Assembly: GCA_050692985.1 (NCBI GenBank) | Contig: JBOGVZ010000003.1 | Location: forward strand, 1 to 57,050 | Direction of reading: 5' to 3' | Source: JBOGVZ01 sp050692985 | GTDB lineage: Bacteria; Actinomycetota; UBA4738; CALAEC01 | Length of the DNA: 57,050 nt | Shown here: one piece after another, positions 34,268 through 43,205 of the stretch | Numbering within the stretch: the stretch's first letter is position 1 | Layout: every line of letters begins with the position of its first letter | Notes under the pieces: model-generated | The model's input: only the letters and a program-made list of their open reading frames with translations | Databases searched by the model: none | Told to the model about the DNA's origin: nothing | Made by a program: the position numbers and the translations under genes

Positions 34268-36841
34268 CTACCGCGACGGCGGTGCCAGCAGGTCTTCCAG
34301 CGCTTCCCGGAACCGCTCCATGCTCGCGGTGGCGGCCACGCGGCCGAGGGCAGCCTGGCGGAGCGAGGACCACAGCGCCCGGTCGCGGCACACCGCCACG
34401 CAGTGGCGGGCGAAGGCCTCGGCATCGCCCACGGGCGAGGACAGGAGCTCCACCCCGCCGGTCCATCCCAACTGCGAGGCCAGCAGGTCCGTGGTCACTA
34501 CGGGCACCCCGTACGAGGCCGCCTCCAGGATCTTCAGGGGGATCCCGGCGGAGAAGCGCAGCGGAGCCACGAACGCCCGGGCCCCGTCGTACAGCGGCGT
34601 CAGGTCTGGGGCGGCGCCGAGCAGCCTGAGCCCGGGGGCTCGAAGCGCCGACACGGTGGGGGAGGCCCGGCCGGCCACGAGCAGCTCCGGGGCGCCCTCC
34701 GGGGCGAGCTCGTCGCGGATCGCCGGCCACACCTCCTGGAGGAACCACCGGAGGCCGTCGACATTGGGGGAGAGGTCCTCTGCCAGGCGCCCCACGAAGA
34801 ACAGGTGCCGGCGTTCGGCGAAGGGGCGGGGGGTGGGCCGCAGGTCGACGGCATGCGGCAGGAGGTGCACCTCCCCCAGGCCCGCTCCCCGGAACGCCTC
34901 GGCCTCGCCCTCGGACACCGACGCCACCCGGTGGGCCGCGGCGGCGATCTTCACCTCCGCGTCGATGAGTCGCCGGGCCTTCACCGGGTCCAGGCCCCGG
35001 CCCTCGAGCTGGCGGACGGTCCGCATCGCCCCGATGGCCTCGGCGTCGTACACGAGGTTCGCCGAGCCGAGGAGGCCGGGGTCCCGGCCGAGCAGGTCGC
35101 GGACGATGGCCATGTTGTGGGACCTGCTGACGATGATGTGGCCGTAGTGGCCGCGGCGCTCGTCCAGGAACCGGCCGAGGTGGGTCCGGTCCCACCCCAG
35201 CATGACCTCCACCTCCCTGGGCACCTCGGCGTACACCTCCTCCCAGGTGCCGGCGAACGGCAGGCCCGGGAAGAACGTGACCTCCCGCCCCAGCTCCACC
35301 ACCCCGCGGAGGATGGCGGCCATGCGAGGAGCGCCGCTTCCCATGACCGCCAGCGGGACCCGGTCGTCCACCACCAGCACCCGCTCCCGGGGCTCTGCCG
35401 CCCGCGCGACCAGCACGCCGTCCCGGCCGCCCGGCCGCCCGGCCAGCCCGGCGCCGTGGCGAGACACGAACGCCCGGCGATTGGCGGCCATGGCCTCCTC
35501 GGCGGCGGGTCCGGCAGAGCTGCCGTACTCGTAGTGGACGACCCCGGCCAGGGGCTCGTACACGACCCGGAAGCCCGCATCGCGAGCCCGCAGGCAGTAG
35601 TCGGCGTCCTCGTAGTACGCGGGGGCGTACGCCTGGTCGAACCCGCCCAGCTTCCGCCACAGCTCCCGCCTGGTGAGGAGGAAGGCCCCCGACACGAAGT
35701 CCACGTCGCGGCGGAACCGGTACTCGGGCTTCCCGGGATCGTCGCCCCGGCCGTAGCCCTGGGCCCGGCCGTCGGCCCACAGGATGCTCCCGGCCTCCTG
35801 GAGCCGCCCGTTCAGCGCCACGATCGGGCCGCCGACCACGCCCACCCCTGGGTCGGACTCCACGGTGGCCACGGCCTCCTCCAGCGAGCCGGGCAGGAGG
35901 AAGGCGTCGCTGTTCAGCAGCAGGACGTGACGGCCCCGGGCCCGCTCGACCCCCTGGTTGCAGCCCTCCACGAACCCCGCGTTCCCCGGGTTCCGGAGCA
36001 CGGTGGCCCCTCGCAGCCGGTCGAGCAGGACGCCCGTCTCGTCCGTGGAGGCGTTGTCGACCACGATGACCTCGGCCGGCACCTCGGCGTGGTCGGCGAC
36101 GGACCGCAGGCAGTGGAGGGCGAGCTCCGCCCGGTTGAAGGTGACGACCACGATGCTCACCACCGGCTCCCGGGCCGAGGGCGTCTCCAGCGTGTCCCCG
36201 GAGCGCAGGAACGCCTCGAGGTCCCGGCGCCGGTGCCGGTCGAACGCCTCCTTGGTCGTGGCCGGAGGGAGGTGGGGCCGCAGCTCCCACGGGAGCAGGG
36301 CCGTGCCGGGGTCGGGCGGCGACGCCCGGGGCGGCGGGGCAGCGCCGCCCTGGCGGGCCGTCTGGGAGGCCACCACGCCGGCCACCGCCCCCCGGAGGCC
36401 CTCGTGGCGGATCGCCCGGACCAGGTTCGCCACCTTCTCCCCCAGGCGCCGGGGCTGGCGGAGCTGCCACCCGAGCCATCTGGCCGACAGCAGGGCGGTC
36501 AGCACGGGAGGGGACATCTCGACGATGGTGACCCTGGCGACCTGGGCAGCCCCGTCCCCGGCGGCCTCCAGGGACAGGCCGGTGGCGTCCCGAGGGATGG
36601 CCACCAGATGCTCCAGCCGGGTCTCGGCGGGGGGGACGTCGAACTCGTGGGCCAGCACCGTTCCCCGTTCCCCCGCTCGGCGGCACGACAGGCGAAGGCC
36701 CCCGGCCCGGCCACCGCTCCGCACGGTCAGGGCCATCAGGCACGACCCCGTGGGAGTGGCCCCCCTCTCGGAGCGAAGATCGACCTCGCCCCCGCCCTCC
36801 CGGAGGAGGAGCCGCATCTCGTGTCGACGCCAGCCCAGCAC
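34268..36841 (-). CDS. Bifunctional GT2-GT4 glycosyltransferase
   Basis: About 857 residues with two catalytic domains. An N-terminal domain of about 200 residues of unclear fold is followed by a GT2 domain (VSIVVVTFNRAELALHCL; VVDNASTDET; NSDAFLLPGS; FDQAYAPAYYEDADYCLRA) and then a GT4-type GT-B domain (VYDAEAIGAMRT; HLLPHAVDL; FVGRLAEDLSPNVDG; SAGIPLKILEAASYGVPVV). One polypeptide may therefore add two sugars. GTG 36841 was chosen because it lies 6 nt after the stop of the GMD gene; an in-frame ATG at 36817 is an alternative. It is translated in the same direction as GMD and is probably cotranscribed with it. Confidence 0.88.
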   Translation of the reverse strand: MLGWRRHEMRLLLREGGGEVDLRSERGATPTGSCLMALTVRSGGRAGGLRLSCRRAGERGTVLAHEFDVPPAETRLEHLVAIPRDATGLSLEAAGDGAAQVARVTIVEMSPPVLTALLSARWLGWQLRQPRRLGEKVANLVRAIRHEGLRGAVAGVVASQTARQGGAAPPPRASPPDPGTALLPWELRPHLPPATTKEAFDRHRRRDLEAFLRSGDTLETPSAREPVVSIVVVTFNRAELALHCLRSVADHAEVPAEVIVVDNASTDETGVLLDRLRGATVLRNPGNAGFVEGCNQGVERARGRHVLLLNSDAFLLPGSLEEAVATVESDPGVGVVGGPIVALNGRLQEAGSILWADGRAQGYGRGDDPGKPEYRFRRDVDFVSGAFLLTRRELWRKLGGFDQAYAPAYYEDADYCLRARDAGFRVVYEPLAGVVHYEYGSSAGPAAEEAMAANRRAFVSRHGAGLAGRPGGRDGVLVARAAEPRERVLVVDDRVPLAVMGSGAPRMAAILRGVVELGREVTFFPGLPFAGTWEEVYAEVPREVEVMLGWDRTHLGRFLDERRGHYGHIIVSRSHNMAIVRDLLGRDPGLLGSANLVYDAEAIGAMRTVRQLEGRGLDPVKARRLIDAEVKIAAAAHRVASVSEGEAEAFRGAGLGEVHLLPHAVDLRPTPRPFAERRHLFFVGRLAEDLSPNVDGLRWFLQEVWPAIRDELAPEGAPELLVAGRASPTVSALRAPGLRLLGAAPDLTPLYDGARAFVAPLRFSAGIPLKILEAASYGVPVVTTDLLASQLGWTGGVELLSSPVGDAEAFARHCVAVCRDRALWSSLRQAALGRVAATASMERFREALEDLLAPPSR

Positions 36842-36849
36842 GCGCCGTC

Positions 36850-37839
36850 CTAGCGGGGCGGGCGGACCCGCTCGCCCTCGACCTTGAGGTCGTGCTCCAC
36901 CATCATCCGGACGAGCTCGTCGAACGAGGTGCGCGGGTGCCACCCCAGCACCTCCCGGGCCTTGGTGGCGTCACCGACCAGCGCATCGACGTCGGCCGGG
37001 CGGAAGAACCGCTCGTCCGTCCGGACGTACCGCTCCCAGTCGTCGAGCCCGGCCACGCCGAAGGCCAGCTCCATGAACTCCCGGACCGAGTGGGTCTCGC
37101 CCGTGGACACGACGTAGTCGTCGGGCTCCGGCTGCTGGAGCATCAGCCACATGGCCTCGACGAAGTCCCCGGCGTAGCCCCAGTCGCGGTGGGCCTCGAT
37201 GTTGCCGAGCACCAGCTCGTTCTGGAGGCCCAGCTTGATGCGGGCCACGGCGTTCGTGATCTTGCGGGTGACGAACTCCAGCCCCCGCCGGGGGGACTCG
37301 TGGTTGAACAGGATCCCGCTGACGGCGTAGATGCCGTACGCCTCCCGGTAGTTGACGGTGGTGTGATGCCCCAGGACCTTGGACACCCCGTACGGGCTCC
37401 GGGGATGGAACGGCGTCCGCTCCGTCTGGGGAGACTCCCGGACCTTCCCGAACATCTCGCTGGACGAGGCCTGGTAGAACTTCACCTTCGTGTCGGCGCC
37501 CCCCACGACCCTGATGGCCTCCAGCATCCGGAGCACTCCCAGCCCGGTGATGTTGGCGGTGAGCTCCGGCTGCTTGAACGACAGGGCCACGAACGAGATG
37601 GCTCCCAGGTTGTAGACCTCGTCGGGCTGCGCGTACTCCACGGCGGCGATCAGCGAGGACAGGTCCTGGAGGTCGCCGTCCACCAGCTCCACGTAGGGGA
37701 ACTCCTCCGCCACCTGGGTGGCCCGGGGGTTGGCCTGGCCGGCGATCAGCCCGAAGAGGTCGTAGCCCCGCGCGTGCAGGAACTCGGACAGGTACTGCCC
37801 GTCCTGCCCGGTGATCCCGGTGATGAGCGCCCTGGGCAC
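36850..37839 (-). CDS. gmd: GDP-mannose 4,6-dehydratase
   Basis: A 329-residue SDR that makes GDP-4-keto-6-deoxy-D-mannose, precursor of fucose, rhamnose or perosamine derivatives. The N-terminus reads ALITGITGQDGQYLSEFL, diagnostic for GMD. SSSEMFGK (catalytic Ser/Glu region), SPYGVSKVLGH (Tyr-x3-Lys), FNHESPRRG and NIEAHRDWGYAGDFV complete the match. GTG at 37839 has a GAGGAGG ribosome-binding site 7 nt upstream; the open frame extends to 38076 without support. No fucose synthase or GDP-rhamnose reductase lies in the window; the DegT aminotransferase could act downstream to give perosamine. Confidence 0.95.
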   Translation of the reverse strand: MPRALITGITGQDGQYLSEFLHARGYDLFGLIAGQANPRATQVAEEFPYVELVDGDLQDLSSLIAAVEYAQPDEVYNLGAISFVALSFKQPELTANITGLGVLRMLEAIRVVGGADTKVKFYQASSSEMFGKVRESPQTERTPFHPRSPYGVSKVLGHHTTVNYREAYGIYAVSGILFNHESPRRGLEFVTRKITNAVARIKLGLQNELVLGNIEAHRDWGYAGDFVEAMWLMLQQPEPDDYVVSTGETHSVREFMELAFGVAGLDDWERYVRTDERFFRPADVDALVGDATKAREVLGWHPRTSFDELVRMMVEHDLKVEGERVRPPR

Positions 37840-37950
37840 CGTTCGGCCTCCTCCTCGGTGAGCGACGGCCTCCGGCCCCGGCCGGGGCTCCCGCCGCCAG
37901 GGGAGGATACCGCCTCCGGGAGTCTCCCTGGGCGGAACCGAGCGGTGCGC

Positions 37951-37956
37951 TACGAT
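37951..37956 (+). promoter_or_regulatory. Putative -10 element of the second ABC exporter operon
   Basis: TACGAT ends 8 nt before the TTG start at 37965, consistent with a leaderless transcript. Confidence 0.4.
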
Positions 37957-37964
37957 GTTGCGCC

Positions 37965-38849
37965 TTGGCACGGGCGAGACGAAAGGCCGGAACCGCCGCC
38001 GGGAGCGAGCCGGCGGTCGCGAGCGCCGCCACGGGTCCCACCCCCGGGGAGCCGCAGCGGCGGCCGTGGGAACCACCGAGGCGGCCCGTCGAGGTGTTCC
38101 GGGCCCTGTTCACCGCGGAGCTGCGGAGCAGCCGCGACTTCACGCTGACCGGCGTCCTGAAATGGATGATCGAGCCCATCTCGTACATGTTCATCTACTT
38201 CGTGCTGGTGGCCTCGGTGCTGGCCCGCGGCCGGGCCGGTGCTGCCTATCCCATGTTCCTGCTGTGCGCCCTGGTGCCGTGGCGGTTCTTCACCGGGGCG
38301 GTCAACGGCTCGATGGGCCTGCTCACCCGGTTCTCCTCGGTGCTCACCGGGGTCCCCACGCCCAAGCCGGTCCTGCCCCTGGTCCTGGTCGCCACGGAGG
38401 CGGCCAACATGGTGGTGGCCCTGGTCCTGTTCGTCCCCATGGTCCTGATCTACGACGTCGACGTGTGGCCATCGATCCTGTGGCTCCCGCTGATCCTGGC
38501 GATCCTGGTGCTCCTCACGACGGGGCCCACGTACCTGGCAACCGTGTTCGGGCTGTACTTCCCCGACTTCCGCGGGGTGGCCCAGAACCTGATCCGCGCG
38601 GGGTTCTTCGTCTCCACCGCCCTGGTGCCCATCAGCCTCGTGCCCGGGCAGCGCCTGAAGCTGCTGGTGACGGCCAACCCGATGTCGAGCGTGTTCGATT
38701 CGTTCCGCACGGCGTTCGGGCTGATCAGGACACGGACCTCCCCGGAGCTGTTCGACCTGATCTACCCGGTCCTGGTCGGCGGCCTGCTGCTGGTCATCGG
38801 GCTGGGCCTGTACTTCTGGCGGGATCGCCACTTCCCCAAGGAGGTGTGA
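37965..38849 (+). CDS. ABC-2 type polysaccharide export permease, second system
   Basis: A 294-residue membrane protein: about 45 hydrophilic Pro/Arg-rich residues, then RALFTAELRSSRDFTLTGVLKW and about six helices. It belongs to the Wzm/TagG type but is clearly different from the permease at 17594. The TTG start is inferred from the -10-like box 8 nt upstream; a later start within the hydrophilic leader is possible. Its stop overlaps the ATPase start by one base (TGATG). Confidence 0.85.
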   Translation: MARARRKAGTAAGSEPAVASAATGPTPGEPQRRPWEPPRRPVEVFRALFTAELRSSRDFTLTGVLKWMIEPISYMFIYFVLVASVLARGRAGAAYPMFLLCALVPWRFFTGAVNGSMGLLTRFSSVLTGVPTPKPVLPLVLVATEAANMVVALVLFVPMVLIYDVDVWPSILWLPLILAILVLLTTGPTYLATVFGLYFPDFRGVAQNLIRAGFFVSTALVPISLVPGQRLKLLVTANPMSSVFDSFRTAFGLIRTRTSPELFDLIYPVLVGGLLLVIGLGLYFWRDRHFPKEV

Positions 38850-39610
38850 TGGCCCCGGTGGTGTCGGTCCAGGACGTGGGGATCCGGTTCATGCTCCCGC
38901 GTCACTCCCGGGTGGGGCGGACACCTCGCCTGTTCGGTGTGGGCCGCACGGTGTTCTGGGGGCTGCGGCACGCCACCTTCGAGGTGCAAGAGGGTGACGT
39001 GGTCGGGATCATCGGCCCGAACGGAGCTGGCAAGACCACGCTCCTGCGCGCCGTGGCCGGCGTGTACGTGCCCGACGAAGGGCGGGTCCGGGTGCGCGGC
39101 CGGGTGGGCGCCATCCTGTCGGTGACGGGCGGGATGATGGCCCAGCTGTCGGGATGGGAGAACATCTCGTTGCTGGGGGTCCTCATGGGGGTTTCGCGCA
39201 GCAAGCTCAGGGCGGTCACTCCCCGGATCGCCGAGTTCTCCGACCTGGGGGACTTCCTGGACGCCGAGGTCCGGACCTACTCGTCCGGGATGAAGGCCCG
39301 CCTGGGGTTCGCCGTGGCGGCGTTCGTGGAGCCCGACGTGCTGGTGATCGACGAGGTGCTCGCGGTCGGGGACCAGCAGTTCCGCGACCGCAGCGCGGCG
39401 GTGATCGAAGACTTCCGCAAGAGCGGGCGGCCGATCCTGATCGCCAGCCATGACGTCGATCGGATGGAGAAGTTCACCACGCGCGTCGTCCGGCTGGAAC
39501 GCGGCGAGGTGGCCGAGATCGGAGATCCGAAGGCCGTCACCCGCCACTACCGGGAGCTCCACGGCGGTGCGAGACCCCGCACCAGAGGCCGGGGTCGTCC
39601 CGCGGGGTAG
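38849..39610 (+). CDS. ABC exporter ATPase, second system
   Basis: A 253-residue ATPase. Walker A GPNGAGKTT, signature YSSGMKARLGFA, Walker B VLVIDEVLAVGD and H-loop IASHD are intact. It lacks the C-terminal glycan-recognition-type domain of the ATPase at 18372, so it resembles KpsT/TagH-type short ATPases. GAGGTG lies just upstream of the ATG, inside the permease gene. The neighbouring permease is the partner. Confidence 0.9.
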   Translation: MAPVVSVQDVGIRFMLPRHSRVGRTPRLFGVGRTVFWGLRHATFEVQEGDVVGIIGPNGAGKTTLLRAVAGVYVPDEGRVRVRGRVGAILSVTGGMMAQLSGWENISLLGVLMGVSRSKLRAVTPRIAEFSDLGDFLDAEVRTYSSGMKARLGFAVAAFVEPDVLVIDEVLAVGDQQFRDRSAAVIEDFRKSGRPILIASHDVDRMEKFTTRVVRLERGEVAEIGDPKAVTRHYRELHGGARPRTRGRGRPAG

Positions 39611-39625
39611 GGCACGGGCGTCCGT

Positions 39626-39631
39626 TATCCT
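39626..39631 (+). promoter_or_regulatory. Putative -10 element of the methyltransferase-sulfotransferase block
   Basis: TATCCT lies 11 nt before the ATG at 39643 and may start transcription of the four overlapping or closely spaced genes to 42970. Confidence 0.35.
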
Positions 39632-39642
39632 TTCATCGGTCC

Positions 39643-40398
39643 ATGCTTCGCCGGCTCCGCAAGACGCCGATCCCACCCCGCCGTCTGTGGCCCGATGGTC
39701 GGGCCTTCGCGACGTCCGCGGCGAGGACCGCACGGTTTCTCATGGATGCTGCTGAGGCCGGTCCCGATGCTCGGATCCTGGACGTCGGGTGCGGGACCGG
39801 TCGCCTGGCGCTCGGGCTCAAGGATCACCTCGGCGCAGACGGACGCTACGTCGGCCTTGACGTCAACCGCAAGGCGCTCCGATGGGCGCGTCGGAATATC
39901 GGACGGAGTGATCCGCGGCTGCGTTTCGAGCACGTCGACGTGTACAACGGTTCCTACAATCGAACCGGCTCCATCCGCCCGGCCGACTTCCGGTTTCCGC
40001 ATGAGGCGGGCTCGTTCGACCTCGTCGTGCTGTACTCGGTGTTCACCCACATGGTGACGACGGACGTGCGCCACTACCTGGATGAGATCGTGCGTGTCAT
40101 CGAGCCCGGGGGAACGTGCGTGGCCACCTTCTACCTCATGGACTCACCCCAGGTGATGCGCACCGCGAATGAGACCCTCGATTTCAGTCATCGCATGGGG
40201 GAGTTCTTCACGGTCGACCCTGGGGTTCCGGAGCGAGCGATCGGGTACCCGGAAGAGGTCGTCGGGCGCATGTACGAGGACGCCGGGATGGCGGTCGCCT
40301 CGATAGAGTACGGGAAGTGGCGGACGAAGCGGAGGGCCCATTCCTGGCAGGACGCCGTCATCGCCGTTGCGGCACCCGACCGGACCAGGCATGACTAG
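39643..40398 (+). CDS. Class I SAM-dependent methyltransferase, copy A
   Basis: A 251-residue methyltransferase with motif I ILDVGCGTGRLALGL near residues 46-60, acidic loop GLDVNRKAL, and FDLVVLYSVFTHM as the post-motif. It is a close paralogue of copy B at 42212: VYNGSYN-x-TGS, HYLDEIVRV and GG-x-CVATF-x-LMD are shared at the same spacing. Third codon positions are much richer in A/T than in neighbouring genes (13 of the first 44 codons, against 1 of 44 in the epimerase). It overlaps the next sulfotransferase by 8 bp. Likely sugar O-methylation; substrate unknown. Confidence 0.88.
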   Translation: MLRRLRKTPIPPRRLWPDGRAFATSAARTARFLMDAAEAGPDARILDVGCGTGRLALGLKDHLGADGRYVGLDVNRKALRWARRNIGRSDPRLRFEHVDVYNGSYNRTGSIRPADFRFPHEAGSFDLVVLYSVFTHMVTTDVRHYLDEIVRVIEPGGTCVATFYLMDSPQVMRTANETLDFSHRMGEFFTVDPGVPERAIGYPEEVVGRMYEDAGMAVASIEYGKWRTKRRAHSWQDAVIAVAAPDRTRHD

Positions 40399-41329
40399 CG
40401 ACGCCACCATCCTGATCTTCATGCACATCCCGAAGGCGGCAGGGATGAGCCTGCGCCAGATCATCGTTCGCCAGTACGGCCCGGACCGCGTGTCGGTCCC
40501 TCAGCCACAGGAGGGCCCGACGCTACTTCGGCACTGGCAGTATTTGAGAGGGGAGGGGGGGACGGCCCCGAAAGCGCTGCCGGGGTTCGATCCGAACGGG
40601 CTTCCTCGACGCGAGCTGGCCAAGCTGACGCCCGATGCCACGTCCAGGCTCCACGTCGTCATGGGCCACCTGTGGTTCGGGCTGCACGACGCCCTTCCCC
40701 GGCCGGCCACGTACATGACGGTTCTCCGCGATCCCGTCGAACGCGTCCTGTCCCTGTACTTCTACCGAAGGCGCAGGCAGGGGTTGACCGGCACGCTGGA
40801 TGACTATCTCGACGCTGGACGAGACTTCGAGCTCGACAACGGCCAGACCCGATACCTCTGCGGCCGTCTGGAGGGGGTTGACGTTCGGTTCACCCCGTGC
40901 ACCCCAGCCATGCTGGAGATGGCAAAGAGCCATCTGCGGGAGCATTTCTCCGTCGTCGGCGTCGCCGAGCGCTTCGACGAGTCGCTTCTCCTCATGGCCA
41001 GGACGTTCGGCTGGGACCGGCCGTTCTACGAGCGGTACAACGTCAACCGCCTCAGGCCCCGTGGTCGCCGCGTGCCGCGGCGCGTCAGGGGGCGCATCGC
41101 GGAGCAGAACCGGTTCGACCGGGAGCTCCACGCGTTCGCGTCCCGGTTGCTGGATGAGCATCTGGCCGCGCAGGACCCTCCCATCGATAGAGCAGCGGTG
41201 CGTGGATTCCGCCGGAGCAATCTGCTCCGCCGCAGCGCGACCCTTCGGGCCCTGTACCCGGCGACGAAGCCGTTCCTCCGTATCGTCCGCTCGTCGGGGC
41301 GCCCCACCCGGCGACCGATGTCTTCGTGA
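40391..41329 (+). CDS. Sulfotransferase, Sulfotransfer_2 type
   Basis: A 312-residue PAPS-dependent enzyme of the type that includes chondroitin, dermatan and heparan 2-O-sulfotransferases. FMHIPKAAGMSLRQII (near residues 10-25) is the 5'-phosphosulfate motif HIPK-x-AG-x-S, and VLRDPVERVLSLYFY the 3'-phosphate motif. ATG at 40391 overlaps the methyltransferase end by 8 bp. Relaxed codon use like its neighbours to 42970. Confidence 0.88.
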   Translation: MTSDATILIFMHIPKAAGMSLRQIIVRQYGPDRVSVPQPQEGPTLLRHWQYLRGEGGTAPKALPGFDPNGLPRRELAKLTPDATSRLHVVMGHLWFGLHDALPRPATYMTVLRDPVERVLSLYFYRRRRQGLTGTLDDYLDAGRDFELDNGQTRYLCGRLEGVDVRFTPCTPAMLEMAKSHLREHFSVVGVAERFDESLLLMARTFGWDRPFYERYNVNRLRPRGRRVPRRVRGRIAEQNRFDRELHAFASRLLDEHLAAQDPPIDRAAVRGFRRSNLLRRSATLRALYPATKPFLRIVRSSGRPTRRPMSS

Positions 41330-41457
41330 CGCCCGGTTCCCCGGAGCTCGATCGTGCTGGTGGTAACGTCCCTCGACGAGCGATGGAACGATCAGACCGA
41401 TCTGAACGCTCCGAGGTTGGGGAGGATCGGCGCTCCGGGGCGCACGAGGGAACACCC

Positions 41458-42219
41458 GTGCGCTACCTGCTGACCTGTCCCGCACGGACCGGGAGCACGA
41501 TGCTCAGCCGGTACCTCAAGTCACACCCCGACGTGTGCGCCCACGGTGAGGTCTTAGCGCCGTCCGGTCCCCTGGACTTCTACGGTGTGAACTACCGGGT
41601 CGATCCTCCCCTGGAGCTCGTCCTCCTCGGTCGTCGTGATCGGGACCCCGTGGCGTTCCTCTGGGAGTTCGTATGGCAGGCGGGGGGTCGGCGAGCAGTG
41701 GGCTTCAAGGGCAAGTACGAGGAGCTCCTTCTTCCCCAGTACGCCATGGTGCTCGAAGAGATCAGCCGGGACACCGACATCCGGATCCTGCACCTGACGA
41801 GGGACAACCTACTGGAGCGGTACCTGTCCCAGCACCTGGCGGTGCATGTCCATGGGGTCTACGAGGCACACCTGGGAGATGCCCGCCCGGAGCAAGCCCG
41901 CGTGCGACTGTCGCCCGAGGAATGCGAGGAGGATTTCCGGCGAACCGAGGAGCGCCAGGCCTCGTTCAGGGCGATGCTCCGGAAGCACGAGGTCCTGGAG
42001 CTCTCGTATGAGCAGCTCGTGGGGGAACGGAAGCACACGCTCGCCCGCGTCCAGGCATTCCTGGGGGTCCAAGAACGGGAACTCACGACGAAGTCGGTCA
42101 GGCTCCGCACGCGCCCGGTCAGGGAAGTCGTCGAGAACTACGAGGAGCTGGCCAAGCGATTCCGCGGGACCCGCTACGGGGTCTTCTTCGAACCCGGCCC
42201 CGCCGCCGACCATGGGTGA
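41458..42219 (+). CDS. Sulfotransferase, Stf0-like
   Basis: A 253-residue sulfotransferase-fold protein. YLLTCPARTGSTMLSRYL at the N-terminus is the phosphosulfate loop, in the style of Stf0/trehalose 2-sulfotransferase and LPS sulfotransferases; HLTRDNLLERYLS is the 3'-phosphate element. GTG at 41458 has GAGGG 7 nt upstream. The frame is open back to a GTG at 41326 that overlaps the previous stop, but those 44 residues are low-complexity and charged, so I prefer the later start. Its 3' end overlaps methyltransferase copy B by 8 bp. Confidence 0.82.
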   Translation: MRYLLTCPARTGSTMLSRYLKSHPDVCAHGEVLAPSGPLDFYGVNYRVDPPLELVLLGRRDRDPVAFLWEFVWQAGGRRAVGFKGKYEELLLPQYAMVLEEISRDTDIRILHLTRDNLLERYLSQHLAVHVHGVYEAHLGDARPEQARVRLSPEECEEDFRRTEERQASFRAMLRKHEVLELSYEQLVGERKHTLARVQAFLGVQERELTTKSVRLRTRPVREVVENYEELAKRFRGTRYGVFFEPGPAADHG

Positions 42220-42970
42220 GGTGCTCCGGCGGCTGCGCGGTCGGCTCTCCCTGCGGGAACCGGTCCCTCCCAAACAACTGTGGCCGCTGTCCGGAAGCTT
42301 CGTCGGCTCCGCGAAGCGTGACCTCCGGCTGCTGATCGAGGAGGCGGGGCTCCGCCCGCATGAGCGCATCCTGGACGTGGGATGCGGGTTGGGTCGGATG
42401 GCGCTGCCTTTCAAGGCGTACCTGGACGACCGCGGCAGCTACGAGGGCTTCGATGTCCGCGAGAAGGCGATCCGGTGGGCGCGGCGGCGGATCGCCCGGG
42501 GAGACCCTCGCATCCGGTTTCAGCACATTGACATCTTCAACGGCTCCTACAACCTCACCGGCTCAGTCAGGCCGTCGGAGCTCCGGTTCCCGTATGACGA
42601 CGGTTCGTTCGACGTGGTCGTGCTGTTCTCGGTGTTCACCCACCTGGTGACCGAGGACCTACGCCACTACCTCGACGAGATCGTCCGGGTGCTGACCACG
42701 GGGGGCAGGTGCGTGGCCACGTTCCGTCTGATGGACCGGCCCCAGGTCGTGAAGCACCCTGAGATCACCTACGACTATCGCCACGACTTCGGGGAGTTCC
42801 TGTCCTCCCACCCGACGGTTCCGGAGCAGGCCATCGCCTACCGGGAGGCGTTCGTTCGAGAGGCCTACCGGGCCGCGGGGCTCGAGGTGGCGAACATCCG
42901 CCAAGGCCGGCGGCCCCCGATCTCCGGGCATGCACCGGGACAGGACATGGTCATCGCCGTGAAGCGGTGA
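42212..42970 (+). CDS. Class I SAM-dependent methyltransferase, copy B
   Basis: A 252-residue paralogue of the methyltransferase at 39643. Motif I ILDVGCGLGRMALPF, GFDVREKAIRWARRRI, FNGSYNLTGSVRPSELRF and VVVLFSVFTHLVTEDLRHYL align without gaps over most of the length. The ATG overlaps the previous sulfotransferase by 8 bp, the same overlap length as copy A with its sulfotransferase. Probably an O-methyltransferase acting on a related sugar position. Confidence 0.88.
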   Translation: MGEVLRRLRGRLSLREPVPPKQLWPLSGSFVGSAKRDLRLLIEEAGLRPHERILDVGCGLGRMALPFKAYLDDRGSYEGFDVREKAIRWARRRIARGDPRIRFQHIDIFNGSYNLTGSVRPSELRFPYDDGSFDVVVLFSVFTHLVTEDLRHYLDEIVRVLTTGGRCVATFRLMDRPQVVKHPEITYDYRHDFGEFLSSHPTVPEQAIAYREAFVREAYRAAGLEVANIRQGRRPPISGHAPGQDMVIAVKR

Positions 42971-43000
42971 CCTAGCCGATCCGCCGCGCCCTATGTGCTT

Positions 43001-43205
43001 CTTGACGAGCTTGCCTTGGGCCTGTTTTCCCCCTTGACAGCCTCGCCCGCCCGGGCGGACCATGCCGGGGTCGAGGGCAGGCGCCCCGGGCCCCGCCCGG
43101 CGCACCGGGGAGAGGGGCGGGGTGTGCGCCCCCGGGGGCCGGCCCCCCGGACGTTTGGGCCCGCTCTCCTTCGCCCCGGCCCCCCGTAGGGAAGGGAGCC
43201 GTCCC
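43001..43205 (+). promoter_or_regulatory. Conserved leader of fibre gene 1
   Basis: This 205-bp leader shares a 20-bp identity (CTTGACGAGCTTGCCTTGGG, 43001-43020) with the leader of fibre gene 2. A TTGACA at 43034-43039 followed after 18 nt by GACCAT is the best promoter candidate. Downstream are very GC-rich stems (around 43120-43145) and a conserved GCTCTCC...GGGAGC pairing that could cover the GGGAAGGGAG ribosome-binding site. Confidence 0.45.

Noticed and set aside
41326..41457. N-terminal extension of the Stf0-like sulfotransferase
   Set aside because: The 44 residues are charged low-complexity with no counterpart in the family, while GTG 41458 has a good GAGGG ribosome-binding site.
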